Positions 23,808 to 32,384 of a stretch of 64,000 bases of DNA are shown here, piece after piece. Position numbers and translations under genes: made by a program. Origin of the DNA: JAJDXO01 sp965221855 (GTDB lineage: Bacteria > Pseudomonadota > Alphaproteobacteria > Rhodospirillales > UBA2165); assembly GCA_965221855.1 (NCBI GenBank), contig CBDCSV010000010.1, forward strand, positions 452,099 through 516,098, written 5' to 3'. The first letter of the stretch is position 1, and each line of letters opens with the position of its first letter. The notes under the pieces are model-generated. The model saw only the letters and a list, made by a program, of their open reading frames with translations, searched no databases and was not told the DNA's origin.

Positions 23808-24198
23808 GACGCCCTGTCTCCCTTTTATATTTCCGCCGCAGGCAAAGGCGGATTGCCAAGAATAACATCAGACGCGTTCCCGGCAACCATCATCACCGGG
23901 ATATTGAACGGCCGGGCGCACGAAGCTCTCATGGCGCGCGGCGGCGTCGAACGCTTTGAGCGCGCGCATCCGGGGCGGCGGTCCGGCGGAAAGTCTCAGT
24001 ATGGCGGCGCCGGATTCCCCTCACGGACGGTCGCAGTCCCGCAGTTTCATATCAATATTGCTATCGATAATCCTTCGACAATGCGTTTCACAAGCCCTCC
24101 GAATTTTCCTACCGTATCGGTTGTAATGAGGCGCGTGACGATGGTGCGAGAAAACGGATTTCTCTTGACAGTTGGGAGCCTTCCCGGCGGTATAATAA
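23808..24198. other. Non-coding region upstream of the TRAP operon
   Basis: I see no supportable gene here. The segment just upstream of 23807 must hold the TRAP promoter. Around 24040-24080 it is AT-rich (TTTCATATCAATATTGCTAT). Long open frames through it continue into the heptanucleotide repeat and are artefacts. Confidence 0.5.
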
Positions 24199-24368
24199 GC
24201 GCCGAGCGCCGAGCGCCGAGCGCCGAGCGCCGAGCGCCGAGCGCCGAGCGCCGAGCGCCGAGCGCCGAGCGCCGAGCGCCGAGCGCCGAGCGCCGAGCGC
24301 CGAGCGCCGAGCGCCGAGCGCCGAGCGCCGAGCGCCGAGCGCCGAGCGCCGAGCGCCGAGCGCCAAGC
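24199..24368. repeat. Heptanucleotide tandem repeat (GCCGAGC)23
   Basis: Exactly 23 uninterrupted copies of GCCGAGC run from 24201 to 24361. They are preceded by a partial GC and followed by one variant copy, GCCAAGC. Because 7 is not a multiple of 3, every frame on both strands is open and encodes a seven-residue repeat such as AERRAPS or ALGARRS; these are unlikely to be real proteins. The tract starts just after TATAATAA and lies about 310 bp upstream of the next gene. Confidence 0.97.
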
Positions 24369-24676
24369 CACCAGTGCGTCAGTTCCGGTCTAGTTAGTTT
24401 CTCCGGTGGTTCGCCGCCGCCATCCCCATTTTCAGCATTCCACGGACCGAACAGCGGCCCGCCCGAGCGCCTGTCGGGCGGGGGTGGGCGCTGCCCTTTC
24501 CCGTGCCTTTTCGGTTTCACGCCCCGCTTCCGTTCGCTGGGTCAAAAAAATTTGCGCCCGACAATCATAGTCATTGAGCGCGATCCCTCATCGCCGTATC
24601 CCCGGCCCGGTCTGCATTTCGCGCATCGGGCCGGATCGGCTCAGTACGCCCACCATATCCAACAGGAGACAATGCC

Positions 24677-25120
24677 ATGACTCGTACAGCGAAGCGCTCG
24701 ATGTATTTGGTTTTCACCTTATTTTTCTTTCTCGGCATGACACCGCCCCAACTACATGCCGCCGATTGGACCGAGTTCAAAATAACCCGCGCAAGTATCC
24801 AACAATTGGACGGTCTGAAATTCTCCGGAAAATTGGAAGCGAACCCGCTGTCACCCGAGGCGACGGGCTTTTCCGACAAAGCGAGCCTGTGGATTTTAGA
24901 CGAAGCGCAAGAATTTAGGTTTGCAGGTCGTATGTGGGAGGGCAGGTCGTTTGACTATGAAAGGCCGCTCAGAATGAAGGGCGGCAAGCTCAGAATACCC
25001 TTCATGAAAGGCGCTCGTCTATTCACGGTCGAGCGCAACAGCGTGTCCGCGCCCCTGGCCACGGGGCCGCGGGTCTGGAGCGATTGGCAGGACTATCCCG
25101 CTTTCTCGTTCTTCGACTAG
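24677..25120 (+). CDS. Secreted or periplasmic hypothetical protein
   Basis: This 147-residue protein starts at ATG 24677 with GGAGACA upstream. A signal peptide is clear: K/R-rich start, hydrophobic MYLVFTLFFFLGM, and cleavage near QLHAAD (about residue 28). The mature part is beta-rich with no family I recognise (LKFSGKLEANPLSPEA; FRFAGRMWEGRSFDYERPLR; WSDWQDYPAFSFFD). The stop lies 2 bp before the TA where an IS630 copy inserted. It is preceded by the heptanucleotide tract, which could affect its expression. Confidence 0.65.
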   Translation: MTRTAKRSMYLVFTLFFFLGMTPPQLHAADWTEFKITRASIQQLDGLKFSGKLEANPLSPEATGFSDKASLWILDEAQEFRFAGRMWEGRSFDYERPLRMKGGKLRIPFMKGARLFTVERNSVSAPLATGPRVWSDWQDYPAFSFFD

Positions 25121-25135
25121 GCTAGAGCGTTTCAT

Positions 25136-26415
25136 GGTAACGTCAAGAGTTATGTGTCAGGGAGACTGGGGTACTGATTCCCTGAGACTTGTTTTCGTGA
25201 ATGAAGACCGCGAAGAGGATGCGGTCCATTGAGGTTTTATCCTTGAAGGTTCCCATGGGCCGGGTTCGTCTGCGAACCTCGCGGAACCTCCGTTCGATGG
25301 CATTGGTGGTCCTGACCTGCTTTCGCTCGGCGAGGTCCTTGTAGCGGAAGCAGGTGAGCAGGTCGTCGAGGTCGTTGCGCAGGCAGGCGACGGCCTTGGG
25401 GTAGGTATCTTCCCAGGCGTCGGCGAAGCGGCGGGCGGCGGTCTCGGCCTTGCGGCGGTTGGGGGCATTCATGACGGCGTGGACGTCGGCCTTGACGGCC
25501 TGCTGGTCGGCTACGCGGACCTTGTTGAGGATGTTCCTGATTTTGTGCGCCCAGCACCTCTGAACGGGGATGCCGTGATAGACGATCGGCAAGGCGGCGA
25601 GCAGGCCTTGGCCGCCATCAACGCAGATCATCTCAAGGCCCTCGCCGGTGAGGCCGCGGCGGTGCAACGCGGTGAGGAAGCGCTCCCACTCCGCGGCGCT
25701 CTCGCTGGCGGCGAGTTGGAAGTCGATAATCTCCTTCTTGCCGTCGTGCCGTATGCCCAGCGCCACCAGGACCGGCCTCCTGAGCGCGCCGGCGCCGGTC
25801 TTGCAGGCCAGCACCACGCCGTCGAGCATCAGCGCCTTGTAGGCGTTCTTCAGCGGCCGGCGGTGGAATGCGGCGACCGACAGATCGAGGGTCTTGGCGA
25901 CCCGGCTCACCGTCGCGGCCGAGACCGGACGCCCGAGCAGGGCAAGCAGGACCTCGCCGACCTTGCGGGTCGAGAGCCCCAGCACGAAGCCGGCCAGGAT
26001 GGCGCGGTCGATCTCTGGAGCGCGCCTTGCGTAGCTCTTCAGAACCTCGGTCGGGCAGAAGTGCCGGGTGCGCGGCACGTTGAGCTCGATGTCGCCGAGC
26101 TCGCTGAGCAGGCGGCGCCGGTAGGTGCCGTTGCGCCGGTCGCGCATAGCGCTGCCATCGAGGCCGTCGAGCCAGCGATCCACCGCCTCGGCCATCCGGC
26201 CCTCGATGATCTCGGCCAGCGCCTGGCGGCCAAGCGGGCGATAACCCTCGCCCCAGTCCAATCCGCCTGCTTGCATCTCCTTCACCACCTCAAAGGCTTG
26301 TGGTAGGTTCTCAATCGTTACAGCTTGCTGTGGCATCGGGGTGATCCTTCTTGCGGTTGTCGTAAACCACAGGGAGTACCCCATTCCCAACTGACACATA
26401 AATTTTTACGTCACC
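25136..26415 (-). mobile_element. IS256-family insertion sequence, copy A
   Basis: The element is 1280 bp with related ends GGTAACGTCAAGAGTTATG and (complement) GGTGACGTAAAAATTTATG, both continuing TGTCAG. It is flanked by the 9-bp direct repeat GCGTTTCAT (25127-25135 and 26416-26424), which is IS630 sequence. It therefore inserted into a resident IS630 end. Confidence 0.97.
25143..26336 (-). CDS. IS256-family (Mutator-type) transposase, copy A
   Basis: This 397-residue protein starts at ATG 26336 (MPQQAVTIENLPQAFEV). The DDE catalytic core is visible as LMLDGVVLACK (D), MICVDGGQGLLAALP (D) and TTNAIERRFREVRRR (E), with the family's RNGTYRRRLLSELGDIELNVPR segment near the N-terminus. The usual family length is about 400. 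It differs from copy B by Lys versus Gln in GTF(K/Q)DKTSMD near the C-terminus. Confidence 0.93.
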   Translation of the reverse strand: MPQQAVTIENLPQAFEVVKEMQAGGLDWGEGYRPLGRQALAEIIEGRMAEAVDRWLDGLDGSAMRDRRNGTYRRRLLSELGDIELNVPRTRHFCPTEVLKSYARRAPEIDRAILAGFVLGLSTRKVGEVLLALLGRPVSAATVSRVAKTLDLSVAAFHRRPLKNAYKALMLDGVVLACKTGAGALRRPVLVALGIRHDGKKEIIDFQLAASESAAEWERFLTALHRRGLTGEGLEMICVDGGQGLLAALPIVYHGIPVQRCWAHKIRNILNKVRVADQQAVKADVHAVMNAPNRRKAETAARRFADAWEDTYPKAVACLRNDLDDLLTCFRYKDLAERKQVRTTNAIERRFREVRRRTRPMGTFKDKTSMDRILFAVFIHENKSQGISTPVSLTHNS

Positions 26416-26420
26416 GCGTT

Positions 26421-27092
26421 TCATATTTTGACGGAAGCGTATCCTGCGTTTTTGAAGTAGTTGGCGCATTGCTGTGGCTCGATGGTGTCGATGAGGCTCC
26501 CGAGATGGCGCCATAAGTCGTCGATCTCCCGCTTCTGGGCGTTTCTCATCCAGTGCTTGATTTGGGCAAAGGTCTGCTCGATGGGATTGAGGTCGGGGGA
26601 ATATTTGGGCAGGAGCCACAGCTTGGCTCCGGCGGCACGGATGGCGTTTCGCACGGCTTTTGACTTGTGGCTGCCGAGATTGTCCATGATGACGATGTCG
26701 CCGGGCACCAGGGTCGGCACGAGCAGCTGCTCGACGTAGGCGCGGAAGCACACGCCATTGATGGGGCCGTCGAAGACGCAGGGCGCGGTGAACCGGTCGC
26801 AGCGCAGCGCGCCGATGAAGGTCAGGGTGTGCCACCGCCCATGGGGGGCAAAGCCGCGGACCCGCTCCCCTTTCGGCCCCCAGCCGCGCAGCGGGGCCAT
26901 ATTGGTCCGGATCCAGGTTTCATCAATGAATACCAGCCGTTCGGGATCAAGCTTTGCCTGCCACGCCTTCCAGCGCCTGCGATGGCGGGCGATGTCCGCG
27001 CGCGCCCGTTCAACGGCGAACAGGGTTTTTTTTAAAGCGCAGCCCTTCACGGCGCAGAAACAGCCATACCGTGCTGTGGGATACCCTGACAC
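26421..27092 (-). CDS. IS630 transposase catalytic frame, copy 2 (OrfB)
   Basis: The translation is identical to the copy 1 OrfB: 223 codons of open frame, with FIDETW, VIMDNL and PIEQ as the catalytic triad. It is read after a +1 shift at the A8 run (minus strand, near 27030). Confidence 0.9.
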   Translation of the reverse strand: MSGYPTARYGCFCAVKGCALKKTLFAVERARADIARHRRRWKAWQAKLDPERLVFIDETWIRTNMAPLRGWGPKGERVRGFAPHGRWHTLTFIGALRCDRFTAPCVFDGPINGVCFRAYVEQLLVPTLVPGDIVIMDNLGSHKSKAVRNAIRAAGAKLWLLPKYSPDLNPIEQTFAQIKHWMRNAQKREIDDLWRHLGSLIDTIEPQQCANYFKNAGYASVKI

Positions 27093-27369
27093 CCCGAGCG
27101 GCCAACTCGTCTCTCAACCGATGCAGCGTCAGATGCGGCTCCTGGTCGATCCGGCCGACAATGAACTCCCGATGGGGCTCAAGAACCCGGCGGCGGTGAC
27201 CGCCCATCTTGCCGGGCGCAACACTCCCCGTCCGCCGGTAGCGCTGCGACCACTTAACCACGCTCGAAACCGCAACCCCAAACCGAGCCGCTACAGCGCG
27301 GCAACTCTCCCCCGCCAAAACCGCCAAAACAACACGCTCTCGCAAATCAATCGAATAAGGTCTCGCCAT
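27010..27369 (-). CDS. IS630 transposase N-terminal frame, copy 2 (OrfA)
   Basis: This is identical to copy 1 OrfA (119 residues, MARPYSIDLRERVV start). It ends in the out-of-frame tail NPVRR after the A8 run. Confidence 0.9.
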   Translation of the reverse strand: MARPYSIDLRERVVLAVLAGESCRAVAARFGVAVSSVVKWSQRYRRTGSVAPGKMGGHRRRVLEPHREFIVGRIDQEPHLTLHRLRDELAARGVRVSHSTVWLFLRREGLRFKKNPVRR

Positions 27370-27465
27370 GAATGCTGGCCTCCTTGCCCAGCATCCATCT
27401 TGAATCATGGTTCGCCCATACTTGGGAATCCCTAAAATGATTCAATCAATCTCAAATACGCTCTA

Positions 27466-27765
27466 GTCGGCGTCGTCGCCCTGGCCGCCACGACGCCAGC
27501 GACCGCCAACTGCTATGATGACGCAAACCACTGGAAGATGGTTGAGGAAGGCGCTTGCACCGCAAGAGCGACAGGCTTTACGAATTGCCCCGACCCTTAT
27601 TGGGCGTGCCAAAGGGGTGCAGACGGATTTCATCTTGGCGACTGCGCTTACGCAAGGTCATGCACGCAAAATGCACAAGCGCGTAGCGACCAACAAATGC
27701 AACAATGCTACAATCGTGTATATCAGGCATATACGGCACGGTGGAACGCTTGCAAAAACAGATAG
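27466..27765 (+). pseudogene. 5'-truncated Cys-rich secreted protein
   Basis: Reading in frame from the IS630 boundary gives VGVVALAATTPATANCYDDA, the end of a signal peptide, followed by a Cys-rich mature part of about 80 residues (C-x-n pattern: ANCYDD, GACTAR, FTNCPDPYWAC, LGDCAYARSCTQ, QQCYN, WNACKNR). No start codon lies upstream in the reconstructed empty site, so the 5' end of the signal peptide is lost. Internal ATG 27538 would give a 75-residue product without a secretion signal. The family is not recognised; even cysteines suggest disulfides in the periplasm. Confidence 0.6.
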
Positions 27766-27773
27766 CCGCGCCG

Positions 27774-27825
27774 CCGGCGTCCGGACCGGCCGGATTGGAC
27801 CGGCGTCCGGTCCGGCTGGATTGGA
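27774..27825. repeat. Short tandem duplication
   Basis: Two adjacent copies of a 26-bp unit beginning GGCGTCCGG and ending GGATTGG are present, with a few mismatches. They lie just after the truncated secreted-protein gene, in a junction region of uncertain origin. Confidence 0.6.
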
Positions 27826-28149
27826 AAAGCCCGGGCCGCTAGATCGGGTCATATTTCGACGGAACCACGGCGCGGTTTCGTCCAGGGGAATCGCTTTTGA
27901 AGATTTCGATGCCAATCTGCCGTCGCCTGCCCCCGCTTCGGTGGGGTAGATGACGGCAATTCACGCTATGTTCACTTCGAGAGCGCACGATGCGGGACAT
28001 GTCATGGCTGTTTCAAGGTCCTTTCGGGGTGTAACAGACCTGCGGCCGGGCACGACGGCCCCAAAAGCGATTGCCCTGTCGGTCGGCAGGCGGCTCTTGA
28101 CAGCCTGAGTCGGATCGAAGCTGGAACGGATGACACCGAGGGACTCGAG

Positions 28150-30789
28150 TTGCTGGGCTTGGCGTTGGATGGTCCGCGCGCCGGTCCAATTGGCGAGGCG
28201 ATTGTCACACGGCTTGCGAGGTGGTGGCCCGGGGTCACCGAGTGGCAAGAAGACCTGTACACGCAGCTCGGTCGGTGGCAGCCGACGGAGGAACTTGCCC
28301 AGACGCTACAGCTTGTACTTCAGGGGGACAGCAATCAGCTGGTCGCCTCATCGACTCTCGCGGGGGTTTTTGGAGGAAACCCCGAGGTTGGGTGCCGGCT
28401 GATCGCACTCACTCACGAGTCCGTGAACCCCTGGGTGACGGCGGCGGCGCTCGATGCACTGAGCCGGGGTTGGCCGTCCGTCGATGGTCTGGACGACTGG
28501 CTGCACGAGGCTGAGCGCTCGCCGAGCATTCAAATTCGAACGGTAGCCACCTTGGCGTTGTACCGGCGTGGTCGGCGAGGTGATGAGGGAAGGGACTCGC
28601 TGCTCGGCGCTTTGGGCACCGGTTGGAGTAGGTTCACGGGCAGCCTCCACGCGGAGATCATGGACGCGCTCGTCACGGACTGGGCGGACGATGGCGAATT
28701 GCAGGACGCCTGTTGGGCCAGCATAGGCAGGCAGGGTCCACGGAAATACGACATCCGCCACGAAAACGCCGAATCGATGCTCATGAGGCTCCATCGGGAA
28801 GATCCCCGCGTGCCCAGATGGGTACAACAGGAAATAGAAACGCGCGCCCACTTTCCCTTCGGGGGAACACTTCCCGGCCGCGCGCCGCTGGAACCGATCC
28901 TGTCCGAACATGCGAACGTGCGTACGGCCGTCGAGACTTGGTTCGAGGAGGAGAAATTCTCGCATCACGACTACGAGGCTGCGCAGTTGGCGGCGATGCT
29001 CAAGAGCGCCGCGTCCAAGCGGGCAATGCTAAAGCGTGTTGCCGAAACTGGGCAATTTCGGTTCTGGCCGGTGTGGAGCCTGCTACATGGCTGGGGGATC
29101 GACGATCCCGAGGTTGCCACTGTCCTGGAACCGCTCCCGCGGATTTCTCCCGAAGAAAGGCAGCACATTGCCCATCACGTTCCGGCAATCGTCGGATCGG
29201 TCGACGAGAGCTTTCGGCTGCTTATGGAGATCTGCGACCTCCCGGAGGTCTCGCGCACTGACTTCGTGATAGGAGGGTTCGCCGCCCTCGGGAACGAGAT
29301 CGACGAGGGGAAGGCAGTGTCCGCGATCCTGCCTCATGTCAGAAAGTCTTCAGCGATGTTCCTGGGCGAAGACGGGCTAATCACCCGGTTTCACGCTGAT
29401 CCCCGCGTGAGGGCTTTCGCGTTGGAGCGATTGCGGGAGCCATCGCCCCCTCTAGTGGCAATGGCAGGCGTCTACGCCGCCGACACCGAAATCGCACCGT
29501 TGATACTGCAGCGTGCGGCTCCGCTGCCGACGGTGTTTCGCCGATACATTGCAAGGAGGGCAAGCCAACGCTTCGATGACGAGGCGATGCAGCAAATGCT
29601 GCAACAGTGCGAACTGGAGACGGACAAACATGCAATGGTCCAGGCGACCATCGGTCTTTCCCATGCAGCGCTCGCAACACCCGGTGAGGCCCAGGCGAGA
29701 GCCGAAGTCCTGCGCGCACAACTGCACACGACCGGGCCCGACTTCGACCAGCGGCGCATTGCGGCCTTCGGCGGCTTGCTGGCCCTTGGGCGCAGCGATG
29801 TCTTCGCAAGTGCGAAGGAGGAACGGGACGGCGAGGCCCTTAGAATCGACCTCGTGGGGCAGGTTAGGAACTACGCACCGGTTCTGGAACTGGCGACGGA
29901 ACGATGGGCGGAGCTGGAAACGGCGACGGCGGGCTCTCCAATTAGTCGCCTTAGCCGAGAGAACGACGACTTTGCCGGCTTCTGGAGGGCGTTTGCTCCC
30001 TACTTAAGCCGCTCATCCCTCTTGAGTAAGAGATTCCTCGAATACTGCGACGACGAGTCCGTGGTGCTGGAGGCACCCGGGCTGGTGGCGCTGTCACGGC
30101 TCAGACCCGGCAGCTCGCTGCTGCTGGATTGCTGCAAACGAGCTTTGGCCGGGGAGTTCGACGCGCGGAAACAGACTCCCTTGGATGCTGTCCGAACCAC
30201 CGTCGTCGCATCGAAATGCCTGGCTGCGCACTTCTCCGAAGATTCGTCCGCCATCGCAGCGATTGTGGCGTCCAACGAGAGGCTGCGGCCGGAGGGAGGC
30301 GCACTGGTCGGATTGGCATCCCACTGGCCGGATCATGAGGTAGTAGTACGCGAATACCGAAATCTTGTGGAGGGACAGGGAAGGTCCGGGCTGCCTGTCT
30401 GCGCCCAACTTTGGCTTCTGAGTGTACAGGGAACACGCGAACAGGTCGCCACGGCCCTTGCTTGGTTCGTCACAAGACCCGAGGCGAGTCCATGGGATTT
30501 CCCCGAGGATGCGTTGGAAGCATTCCGTGCGCGACTAAAGCGAGATCCCGAGGTTGAAGAGACCCTTGCACAACTCGCCAGGGACAATGATGAACCAAGT
30601 GTTCGGGCATCGACTGTCCGGCTGTTGGCGTCGATGTCGACAAGTCAAAGCCAGGACTTAGCAGAAGAGTTGCTGGCAGCCGAGTGTCGGCGATCGGGGC
30701 CACCACGGTTCGCGCTGGACATTCTCACCAATCGCATCCGGCCAGCAAAGGAACTCATGCGCGATGTGTTGAGGACGTCCAACAGTTAG
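28150..30789 (+). CDS. N-terminally truncated NACHT/STAND-type alpha-solenoid protein
   Basis: The 879 codons are almost entirely helical repeats: HEAT-like units such as NPWVTAAALDALSRGWPSVD, PSIQIRTVATLALYRRGRRG and PEVATVLEPLPRISPEERQH. This is the architecture of the sensor half of bacterial NACHT NTPases, where WxxxxL-GW and R-D-VL-GL motifs recur. No Walker A or B motif is present. The open frame continues upstream to 27901 with recognisable repeat-like coding (RQAALDSLSRIEA, about 28087 on) but contains no ATG, GTG or TTG before TTG 28150. This suggests that the 5' part with the NTPase domain was lost. TTG 28150 has GAGGG upstream, so a shortened product is possible. In intact form such proteins are phage-defence sensors; this copy is probably a relic. 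Confidence 0.55.
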   Translation: MLGLALDGPRAGPIGEAIVTRLARWWPGVTEWQEDLYTQLGRWQPTEELAQTLQLVLQGDSNQLVASSTLAGVFGGNPEVGCRLIALTHESVNPWVTAAALDALSRGWPSVDGLDDWLHEAERSPSIQIRTVATLALYRRGRRGDEGRDSLLGALGTGWSRFTGSLHAEIMDALVTDWADDGELQDACWASIGRQGPRKYDIRHENAESMLMRLHREDPRVPRWVQQEIETRAHFPFGGTLPGRAPLEPILSEHANVRTAVETWFEEEKFSHHDYEAAQLAAMLKSAASKRAMLKRVAETGQFRFWPVWSLLHGWGIDDPEVATVLEPLPRISPEERQHIAHHVPAIVGSVDESFRLLMEICDLPEVSRTDFVIGGFAALGNEIDEGKAVSAILPHVRKSSAMFLGEDGLITRFHADPRVRAFALERLREPSPPLVAMAGVYAADTEIAPLILQRAAPLPTVFRRYIARRASQRFDDEAMQQMLQQCELETDKHAMVQATIGLSHAALATPGEAQARAEVLRAQLHTTGPDFDQRRIAAFGGLLALGRSDVFASAKEERDGEALRIDLVGQVRNYAPVLELATERWAELETATAGSPISRLSRENDDFAGFWRAFAPYLSRSSLLSKRFLEYCDDESVVLEAPGLVALSRLRPGSSLLLDCCKRALAGEFDARKQTPLDAVRTTVVASKCLAAHFSEDSSAIAAIVASNERLRPEGGALVGLASHWPDHEVVVREYRNLVEGQGRSGLPVCAQLWLLSVQGTREQVATALAWFVTRPEASPWDFPEDALEAFRARLKRDPEVEETLAQLARDNDEPSVRASTVRLLASMSTSQSQDLAEELLAAECRRSGPPRFALDILTNRIRPAKELMRDVLRTSNS

Positions 30790-31497
30790 GTCGGCACAGG
30801 TCAACAGATACACGGTCCGTACCCAGGTGCAGACTGCCGCGCGCCATGCCCACCTCGCAAGAAATTCCATCCAGACCACTGCGGCACGGATCACTGGGAG
30901 CATCGATGGAAATCCATCGGGAGAACAGGAACCCGGGAAATCGTCGCTGCCCGAGTAAGTCCGATCAACGCTCGGACCCACATGTCATACCGAATGAAAT
31001 CGATCATGGCATTTCTGGTGCGGTAGAAGATTCCATCGCCAATACTGGCAAGCTTGCCGTGGCGGCGGTCTCGAGCGGAATTCGGATGCGGTGCACCACG
31101 AGGGGAGTAGCCGGGGGATAGTCAACACGGGAAATAGTATGGGAGCGCATGTCAGTCGGTCTCTGTCGGTCATGTCAGGGTGAAAACCGGCCAATAAGTG
31201 CGGAAAAGCCAGCTAAATTCATAAACTGGCGTAGACTAGCGCAGACAGGCGTAGGTATACACTGGATGTTTGTGGAACATCTGGGTACCGAGTTGTTCGT
31301 CAGGCGAAGCAGCGGGGTCGCGCTTACCCCCGGCCGGCAACCTGTACGCCCGTAAGGTGAGCCGCATCGTCAGGGACCTGAGAAAGGTCACAGTCAAGGT
31401 GCGGAGGTAGAACCCGGCCCCGAACCCTAATCCGGACCCCCGTGCCGCAAGGCGGGGCGGCCGGTTGCGGCGCGCCCGCCGGCTGGATGTATGAAAG
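30790..31497. other. Intergenic region without a supportable gene
   Basis: This 700-bp stretch has lower coding bias than its surroundings. A 29-codon open end at 31321-31410 (LPPAGNLYARKVSRIVRDLR, then KVTVKVRR and a stop) could be the tail of a decayed gene. Near 31150-31180 two similar ATGTCAGTCGGTC / CTGTCGGTCATGTC strings lie close together. I could not assign a function to any of it. Confidence 0.4.
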
Positions 31498-32352
31498 CTA
31501 CCGGAACCGTACGTCATCAAGACGCCGATAGGCGTCCGTGTTCTCTAATTTGCTGTTGCCTTTAGCCAGATCGAAGGGGGTCCGGCCGCGTTCGTCCCGC
31601 GCTTCAATGTCCGCCCCGACGTCAAGCAAGGCATTGACGGTTTCCGCAGCGGCGCGCAGCGCCGCCCAGTGCAGCGGGGCCCGGCCACGCTCGTCACGCG
31701 CCGCGGGGTCCGCCCCGGCGTCAAGCAAGGCGTTGACGGCTTCGGCTGCGCCGACCACCGCCGCCCAGTGCAGCGGGGTCAGGCCGCGTTTGGTTCGCGC
31801 TTCGATGTTCGCCCCGGCGTGAAGCAAGGCATCGATGATCTCGGTAGCGCCAGCCGCCGCTGCTGCGTGCAGCGCGGTCCAGTCGTTTTTGGTTCGTGCT
31901 TCGATGTCCGCCCCGGCGCGAAGCAAGGCGTTGACGGTCTCCGCGGTATCATTAATAGCCGCCACGTGCAGCGGGGTCCGACCGATTTCATCTCGCACCG
32001 CAGGGTCCGCTTCAGCGTGAAGCAAGGTGTTGACAATCTCGGCGTTGCCATAAATAGCCGCCACGTGCAGCGGGGTCATGCCGCCTACGTTTCGCGCTTC
32101 AATGTCCGCCCCGGCGCCAAGCAAGGCATTTACGGTCTCGGCGTTGCCATAAATAGCCGCCACGTACAGCGGGGTCCGGCCGCCTTCAGCTCGCGCTTCA
32201 ATGTCCGCACCGGTGTCAAGGCACCGCTCCACATCCGCGCCGGTGGCGGCCTCGAAGAATCCCTTCGTGTTCCACGACGCGCACTCGGGTTGCGCATGGG
32301 CCGGGCCGGTCAGGGCCAAGGCAAGCGCACCGGCGGCAAGCAGTCGAAGCAT
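31498..32352 (-). CDS. Secreted ankyrin-repeat protein
   Basis: This 284-residue protein has a signal peptide at 1-21 (LLAAGALALALTGPAHAQ). After a short N-domain there are seven ankyrin repeats (about 55-280), each close to 33 residues with the TPLHVAAIYGNAE-VNALL-AGADIEAR pattern. The repeats are near-identical in DNA, so copy number may vary by slippage. Ankyrin proteins bind other proteins. Secreted ones are common in host-associated bacteria but also occur in free-living ones. It lies between the NACHT relic and the integrase, in the accessory region. Confidence 0.85.
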   Translation of the reverse strand: MLRLLAAGALALALTGPAHAQPECASWNTKGFFEAATGADVERCLDTGADIEARAEGGRTPLYVAAIYGNAETVNALLGAGADIEARNVGGMTPLHVAAIYGNAEIVNTLLHAEADPAVRDEIGRTPLHVAAINDTAETVNALLRAGADIEARTKNDWTALHAAAAAGATEIIDALLHAGANIEARTKRGLTPLHWAAVVGAAEAVNALLDAGADPAARDERGRAPLHWAALRAAAETVNALLDVGADIEARDERGRTPFDLAKGNSKLENTDAYRRLDDVRFR

Positions 32353-32384
32353 GGAGGGTCCTTTCGGTCTATTCGGTTGAACGC

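Larger units (their letters stand above)
25125..27463 (-). mobile_element. IS630-family insertion sequence, copy 2, interrupted by IS256
   Basis: Outer ends are GAGCGTTTCAT at 25125 and a complement of GAGCGTATTTG ending at 27463, with TA at 25123-25124 and 27464-27465. Subtracting the IS256 element (1280 bp) and its 9-bp duplication leaves 1050 bp, the length of the other copies. The empty site again reads CTAG. The insertion is downstream of both transposase frames, so this copy may still make transposase, but one end is split off. Confidence 0.95.

Noticed and set aside
24199..24368. CRISPR array
   Set aside because: A contiguous 7-bp tandem repeat without spacers; there are no cas genes.
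24021..24520. Repeat proteins (ALGARRS)n and (AERRAPS)n
   Set aside because: These are artefacts of the GCCGAGC tract, which leaves all six frames open; there is no ribosome site or homology.
27841..27950. BrnT-like toxin fragment (RGIAFEDFDANL)
   Set aside because: Only a weak similarity over a few residues; no BrnA partner.
28396..30706. Multiple overlapping ORFs on both strands within the solenoid gene
   Set aside because: These are shadows of the 879-codon frame in high-GC DNA.
31321..31410. Short coding tail (LPPAGNLYARKV and on)
   Set aside because: It has a plausible codon pattern but is only 29 codons with no start or homology; noted only as a possible remnant.
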